Assembly: GCA_903889915.1 (NCBI GenBank)
Contig: CAISZK010000385.1
Coordinates: 1 to 42,865, forward strand
Direction: 5' to 3'
DNA length: 42,865 nt
DNA from: an uncultured Bacteroidota bacterium
GTDB taxonomy: Bacteria > Bacteroidota > Bacteroidia > Bacteroidales > CG2-30-32-10
The notes beneath the pieces were generated by a model. That model saw nothing but the letters and a program-made list of their open reading frames with translations. It ran no database searches and was not told the origin of the DNA. Positions 38,046 through 42,865 of the stretch are shown here, one piece after another. Numbering within the stretch: position 1 is the stretch's first letter; every line of letters begins with the position of its first letter. Both the position numbers and the translations under genes were made by a program.

Positions 38046-38504
38046 CGTTTTATGCAATTAAAATTTTCCGGAAAATGAAGGAAGTTTCTTTTGTTCCACC
38101 GTGTCGCCTGTCAGATTTGTGTTCACTGAGAATATGGTCGCTGAGCATGTCGAAATGTCGAAGTGCAATCCGACACGTTTATAATACCAGGATTTGTAAC
38201 CCGACAAACAAGGGCTGTCTTTTTTTAATAGCAAATAAATCCTCAAAATGGCTTCCATGAAGCTTCGAAACAAAACCATCCCTGACGCACATATTTGAAA
38301 TAAACTCAAAATAAATCAGAAATATGTTGGTGAAGTGAAAAATTTGTATTTTAGCAAATTAATTGGAGGGGGAAATGAGTGAGGGGATGAAAATTGTCGC
38401 AATTGTGATTTGAAAGATTTATGAGATTATGACATTAAAAACAATTAAAGAGAAAATGATTGAAAATGATCGGAAATAATGCTTAATGGAAAATAGTGAA
38501 ATGT

Positions 38505-38551
38505 CACGCGTTTGAAACGCGCACCAACTTGCTGACGAGCGCGATCAGGGG
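38505..38551. repeat. REP-like dispersed element copy
   Basis: CACGCGTTTGAAACGCGCACCAACTTGCTGACGAGCGCGATCAGGGG; related to copies at 41011-41058 and, inverted, at 17005-17160. Confidence 0.7.
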
Positions 38552-38619
38552 TTGGAGACCAATATTTATGTAGTGCGAAGTTGGGGACTTCGCTCAGCAG
38601 GAGAAAGAAAAAAACAGAT

Positions 38620-39366
38620 ATGCTTGAAAGAATATCCATAGACCTGACAAATTATTGCAGCAAAGAATGTGATTTTTGTTATAACAAAAGTTCAAAAAAC
38701 GGCATAACTGAATGGAAGCCGGAAGAGGTGACAAGTTTTTTGAAAGACTGTGCAAAACATGGGGTTAAAGCAATATCTATTGGTGGCGGTGAACCTTTTG
38801 AATACAAAGGGATATATAAATTAATAAGCAAACTTATGCCACATGTTTTTGTAAGCGTAACAACCAACGGAATGCCATTGACAATTTATGACAACTTCGT
38901 CAAGCTAACGAAAAACAAACCCGATAAAATTCATATAACCATTCATGACCCGGCTAATGAAACAGAGGTAAATCGTACAATTGAGATGCTTTTCTTTTTT
39001 GGAAATATTGGAATTAAGACCGGTGCAAACGTTCTTGTATCGGCGGATAAAATTGCTGAAACAAAAAAACTGACAGAACTATTATTTAAGTACAAATATT
39101 TACCGGAACAAATAATTTATGTACCGCGTAAATTTACAAAAATTCCCACTCCGCAACAGGTGGCTGAGGCTGCATTGAACAAAACCTTTCAGTCGGCAAG
39201 TTGTTTATTGGATTGTAAAATAAACGAACGATTTTGTTCCATATCATGGGACAAGCAGGTGGGATGGTGCTCGTATGGCGAGGGAAAAACAAAGCTGGGT
39301 GATTTGACTTATCAGGGACTTATGCAGTCGCTGGGAAAAATAAAATTTAAAACATGCAAAAAGTAA
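38620..39366 (+). CDS. Radical SAM protein with Cys-rich C-terminus
   Basis: CX3CX2C motif NYCSKECDFCY; ISIGGGEPFEY; C-terminal CLLDCKINERFCSISWDKQVGWC may bind an auxiliary cluster. ATG at 38620. Confidence 0.85.
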   Translation: MLERISIDLTNYCSKECDFCYNKSSKNGITEWKPEEVTSFLKDCAKHGVKAISIGGGEPFEYKGIYKLISKLMPHVFVSVTTNGMPLTIYDNFVKLTKNKPDKIHITIHDPANETEVNRTIEMLFFFGNIGIKTGANVLVSADKIAETKKLTELLFKYKYLPEQIIYVPRKFTKIPTPQQVAEAALNKTFQSASCLLDCKINERFCSISWDKQVGWCSYGEGKTKLGDLTYQGLMQSLGKIKFKTCKK

Positions 39367-40829
39367 AAACAATTGATTACCCTGCCGGACATAGCGCTGA
39401 CACCGATTGGTTCTGCGTTGACAAGGATGGGAACATTGCCATTTTCGATACAGACCAATCTGGATGCATGCCTGTAAATGAAAACGGGGAAGCTATTTCA
39501 GCCTGGTATGATTATTTGAATAACGTATTGAGAGAGATAGAACCTCATGTGTATGATTTTACTTTGGGAGAGGAAACCATAACTGACTTATTGAAATTAT
39601 GTAAAAAGGAAGATTTGCAGAAGGAATATTTTGGCGGTATCATCATTTTAAAGAAAGGGACAACAATAGGGGAGTTGAATTTGAAGCTGAGAGATTATGA
39701 GTTTTTGCTGAGATTAAGCGAAGAACAAAACATGTATTTTCTACACGATTCATATAATGAAAAGTTATTTAAAAAAGTTGTTAAAAATGGATTGGTTCTT
39801 TCGGGTTATTATTTTGATATAAAGGAACTATGGAAGGTGTTGAACCTTTTTTATTATCATTCAGATCATTCGAATTTGCCCTATAAACGTGAGTTTGCGC
39901 CTGAAAATCCGGCAAACATTAATGACATGAATTTTCCGAAAACAAATACTGTTGTTGCATTTAAGGACGTTGACTTTAGGGATAATGAATACGTGCAACC
40001 TATGGAATTTATTGAGTGCTCTGAAGGTTATATTGATTGTGATGTATTTGAAGATGGCTCTGCAACTATAATTGCATCGGATAACAAAACGCCGCTTGTA
40101 TATTATTTGGGCAAGGATGAATGGTTGTTGGAGTTTGAGAGTCGTAGAAGTTTCAGATTTTATAAACCCAATAGTAATGGTGATGTTAAACCTTTTTTAA
40201 ATTCAGCCAACCCTGAAATTTTGATTTTAAATTCAATGACAAGTAATGGACTTGGAGTATATGGTTTACCGGCAATGTGTTTGAATGATATCGAATCGTC
40301 AAATTATAAGTATTTACAAGAAAATGTCTTTGAACCCTTGAACCTGGAATTTAAGAATATTGCGGCTTTTGATGTCATCAAATCATTTGAAAGATACGTT
40401 CGCAAAAACAAATTGAAAGTTTTTTGTGCCAGCGATTTCCCTGATAGCTTTGGTTTGATTGACAGTGAGATTAAAATTGTTGATCCCCGGATAATCATTG
40501 GAGTCGGCAATTACGTGCATGGTTTCATAAATTGTAAATACGGGCTTGTGCCAAGAAACGAAATTTTCACCACTGGTGAATACTGGTTTAATTTTCACGG
40601 AAAGGAAATCATGTATATTGCCATAGAAGAATTTGAGAAAAGGAAGGATTATTCGGGACAATATGAGATTTTAAAAGGCATTGCCGCAAAAGCGAAGGAA
40701 ATTATAAGCAAACCCAGCGACAATAAGCTGCGCCCGTATTTCATAAAACTTGAAAAAGACAATAAGAACTACGACATTTATATGAAATGGATCAATGAAT
40801 GGAAGGTTTATGAGGCGAGGGAGGAATGA
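39354..40829 (+). CDS. Hypothetical protein coupled to radical SAM gene
   Basis: Start overlaps the upstream stop by 13 nt (translational coupling). N-term SADTDWFCVDKDGNIAIFDTDQSGCMPVNENGE. Confidence 0.7.
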   Translation: MQKVKTIDYPAGHSADTDWFCVDKDGNIAIFDTDQSGCMPVNENGEAISAWYDYLNNVLREIEPHVYDFTLGEETITDLLKLCKKEDLQKEYFGGIIILKKGTTIGELNLKLRDYEFLLRLSEEQNMYFLHDSYNEKLFKKVVKNGLVLSGYYFDIKELWKVLNLFYYHSDHSNLPYKREFAPENPANINDMNFPKTNTVVAFKDVDFRDNEYVQPMEFIECSEGYIDCDVFEDGSATIIASDNKTPLVYYLGKDEWLLEFESRRSFRFYKPNSNGDVKPFLNSANPEILILNSMTSNGLGVYGLPAMCLNDIESSNYKYLQENVFEPLNLEFKNIAAFDVIKSFERYVRKNKLKVFCASDFPDSFGLIDSEIKIVDPRIIIGVGNYVHGFINCKYGLVPRNEIFTTGEYWFNFHGKEIMYIAIEEFEKRKDYSGQYEILKGIAAKAKEIISKPSDNKLRPYFIKLEKDNKNYDIYMKWINEWKVYEAREE

Positions 40830-40849
40830 AAAATGGCTGAACTTTTTAT

Positions 40850-40869
40850 CCGTTGACTAAAGTCAACGG
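40850..40869. repeat. Short palindrome CCGTTGACT-AA-AGTCAACGG (REP-like)
   Basis: 9-bp perfect arms; related half-site GGCAATTGACTTTAGTC at 35323-35339. Confidence 0.7.
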
Positions 40870-41010
40870 CAATTGATAAATAGTCGGGGCAGTGATTAGT
40901 GTGATTGTATGGGACAATTGGGACTTTGGAGACAATTGGGGATGGTGGATTAAACGGAGGCAGGTTTGGAAGGAAAGGGTGGCAGGTTTTCTGACGCAAA
41001 TTTATTTATA

Positions 41011-41058
41011 GCATGCGTTTGAAACGTGCGGCAACTGGCTGATGAGCGCGATCTGGGG
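41011..41058. repeat. REP-like dispersed element copy
   Basis: GCATGCGTTTGAAACGTGCGGCAACTGGCTGATGAGCGCGATCTGGGG; aligns with 38505-38551. Confidence 0.7.
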
Positions 41059-41130
41059 AAATTCATTATTTTTCCATTTTTATAATTTTATAAAATGACT
41101 ATTGCATTTCATACTTTTACCTTTTCAATT

Positions 41131-42267
41131 CTAATTTGAACAAAATAATACACAATTACCACTTTTATCTATATATATATATTTGCCATTTTTTTTAACA
41201 TATGCAATACCATTATTAAAATCGTTACTTGATTCATATATACAGGGAATTACGAGAGACCCCTGTTTATTAATAAATCCATAAAGTCCATTTTTCTTTA
41301 CAGATGCAAACCCTTCTTTAAACCAGCTAACATATTCATATAAATTTGGTTCTTTATCTAATGCGATTTTTATTTGCCCATATTTATCACTAAAATAATT
41401 ATCACAAACAGAATAAGTATTTTTATCCTTGCAATTAGAAATTAAATGACATAATCCATCTTTAAATCCCCATGTAAAATAATATTTTGGATCCACAAGA
41501 AAATTACCATTTTTATCAATTAACCCCCATTTATTATTTATTTCAACTGGTGCAAAACCTTCACTAAAATTAAACGCAAAATCATAAATGGGTTGAATTA
41601 TAATGGATCCTGTTTTATCAATAAAGCCACTCTTCCCTTTCTTGGTAAATTTTAATAACCCATTAGAATAAGGATTCGGTGCATCACCCTGAATATTTTC
41701 AATAATTTTATTGCCATATCTATCGATATAAGTATACCCAAGATCATTTGAAGTATACATAACTTGAGCTAACCCTTCAGAAAAGTCCCAAGCACTATTA
41801 TATATGAATGGCAAAATCTCCCTTCCGGTTGTATCAATAAAACCCACTTTATTATTTCCTTTGGTGGCCACTGCAATACCTTCTGAAAACGGTAGTAAAG
41901 AAGAATAAATAATAGGCGTTATTTCAACACCTTTTTTATTTATAAATCCTTTTTTATTAGACTTAGAAACAATTGCAAAATTGCCATTAAAATTATCACA
42001 ATGATCATATTTTGGACTTATAATAAACTCATCTTCTAAATTCACATAACCTTCAAGTTTATTTTCATAAGATAAAGCTGGAATTAACAATCCATTATAA
42101 TTAGACAATATTGTGTCTTTATTATTATTTTTACTTATAGAATTTTTAGATGATGTTTTGCTAAAAGATAAATCATTATGATTAAATAGTTTGGAAATAG
42201 CTATTAAAAATATTACAAAACCAAATATTGCTATAAAGAGAAAAATAAATTTTCGCATCAATTTCAC
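41131..42267 (-). CDS. WG-repeat (KWG) protein, membrane-anchored
   Basis: N-terminal TM segment FIFLFIAIFGFVIFLIAI; repeated GFINKKGVEITPIIY, GFIDTTGREILPFIY, GFIDKTGSIIIQPIYDFAFNFSEGFAPV, GFINKQGSLVIPCIY. Confidence 0.85.
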   Translation of the reverse strand: MKLMRKFIFLFIAIFGFVIFLIAISKLFNHNDLSFSKTSSKNSISKNNNKDTILSNYNGLLIPALSYENKLEGYVNLEDEFIISPKYDHCDNFNGNFAIVSKSNKKGFINKKGVEITPIIYSSLLPFSEGIAVATKGNNKVGFIDTTGREILPFIYNSAWDFSEGLAQVMYTSNDLGYTYIDRYGNKIIENIQGDAPNPYSNGLLKFTKKGKSGFIDKTGSIIIQPIYDFAFNFSEGFAPVEINNKWGLIDKNGNFLVDPKYYFTWGFKDGLCHLISNCKDKNTYSVCDNYFSDKYGQIKIALDKEPNLYEYVSWFKEGFASVKKNGLYGFINKQGSLVIPCIYESSNDFNNGIAYVKKNGKYIYIDKSGNCVLFCSN

Positions 42268-42339
42268 TAATCTTAATATTCTATTTTAAGTTCTTTATGA
42301 ATGTTTAATATCTCCATAATCTTTAAAAACCTACATTAT

Positions 42340-42865
42340 TTATTGGATTATTCGGCCTTGAAGATTTCCTAAATTTTTTATTATTCCTCCATTATTATAA
42401 ATGTTACCAATCAATGAACTTTCAATTATTAATTCAGCATTTTTTTCTAATGTAATATCTCCTTTTACTCTTGATTGAATTACTAATTTTTTACCAGATT
42501 TTACAGTAATATTTCCAGTTACCCCTCCTTGTAAATAAGTATCATTTGAGATTGTTAAATCACCAATAACAGACTTTTGTAAATAATTTGATGTATTGAC
42601 AATTCTTTTTTGAGATGGAACAGTATTGATAATTTTTTTGGATGTAATATTTTGTGAATTTTCCTTTTGTGGAACAACATTGACTTGTTTAATTTCATTT
42701 TTTGACTAATTTTTACTAGAGAAACATCATTACTGTTATTTTCTTCTACAATTTTCTCATTATCTTCAACATAAGAACTTTGTTGTAAAGATTCTTGCTC
42801 TTGTTCTTGTTCATTTAATGGTGCTGTTTGAACTGATGATGTTTTATTGATTACCTCATTACTAT
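42340..42865 (-). CDS. Partial bactofilin-like/polymer-forming beta-helix protein, with apparent frameshift; continues past window end
   Basis: Manual translation of the minus strand: SNEVINKTSSVQTAPLNEQEQEQESLQQSSYVEDNEKIVEENNSNDVSLVKISQK / NEIKQVNVVPQKEN...YLQKSVIGDLTISNDTYLQGGVTGNITVKSGKKLVIQSRVKGDITLEKNAELIIESSLIGNIYNNGGIIKNLGNLQGRIIQ*. The frame changes at a T6 run (plus strand 42698-42703). Not in the ORF track. Confidence 0.6.

Noticed and set aside
1-42865. tRNA or rRNA genes, integrases or complete IS elements
   Set aside because: I saw no T-loop-like tRNA signature, no rRNA-like segments and no transposase or integrase ORF in the provided track, so none is claimed.

Overview
This is a 42.9 kb Bacteroidota-type chromosomal window. 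The assignment rests on T9SS C-terminal sorting domains, TAnnTTTG promoters, BACON/PKD secreted proteins and a DsbD/OPT/PepT gene complement. Much of it is ordinary: tilS, dsbD-like, leuS, pepT, an OPT transporter, VIT1/CCC1, an acyl carrier protein, a GNAT, a LuxE-like protein and T9SS cargo proteins. The left 11 kb is accessory. It holds a truncated 52-bp tandem hairpin array and an XRE regulator plus N6-adenine methyltransferase with no visible nuclease. Next to these is a compact minus-strand operon (about 3828-10799) behind one textbook Bacteroidota promoter. Its gene order is HTH/P-loop NTPase, AAA NTPase fused to an intact asparaginase domain, second asparaginase with an extra C-terminal domain, YbaK-like (aminoacyl-tRNA deacylase) domain fused to an Asp/Glu-racemase-like domain lacking its second catalytic Cys, and a decayed class-IV aminotransferase. 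A fold-III PLP decarboxylase converges on it. I regard this NTPase-asparaginase-racemase island as the best candidate for an undescribed system, possibly an amino-acid-targeting conflict or stress-response module. That function is inference. Other notable items are a precise 12 x 21-bp alternating self-complementary array at 37794-38045, several REP-like palindromes shared between distant intergenic regions, a radical SAM gene translationally coupled to a partner, and a frameshifted bactofilin-like gene at the right edge. All family calls are from motif recognition in the translations. No database search was run.
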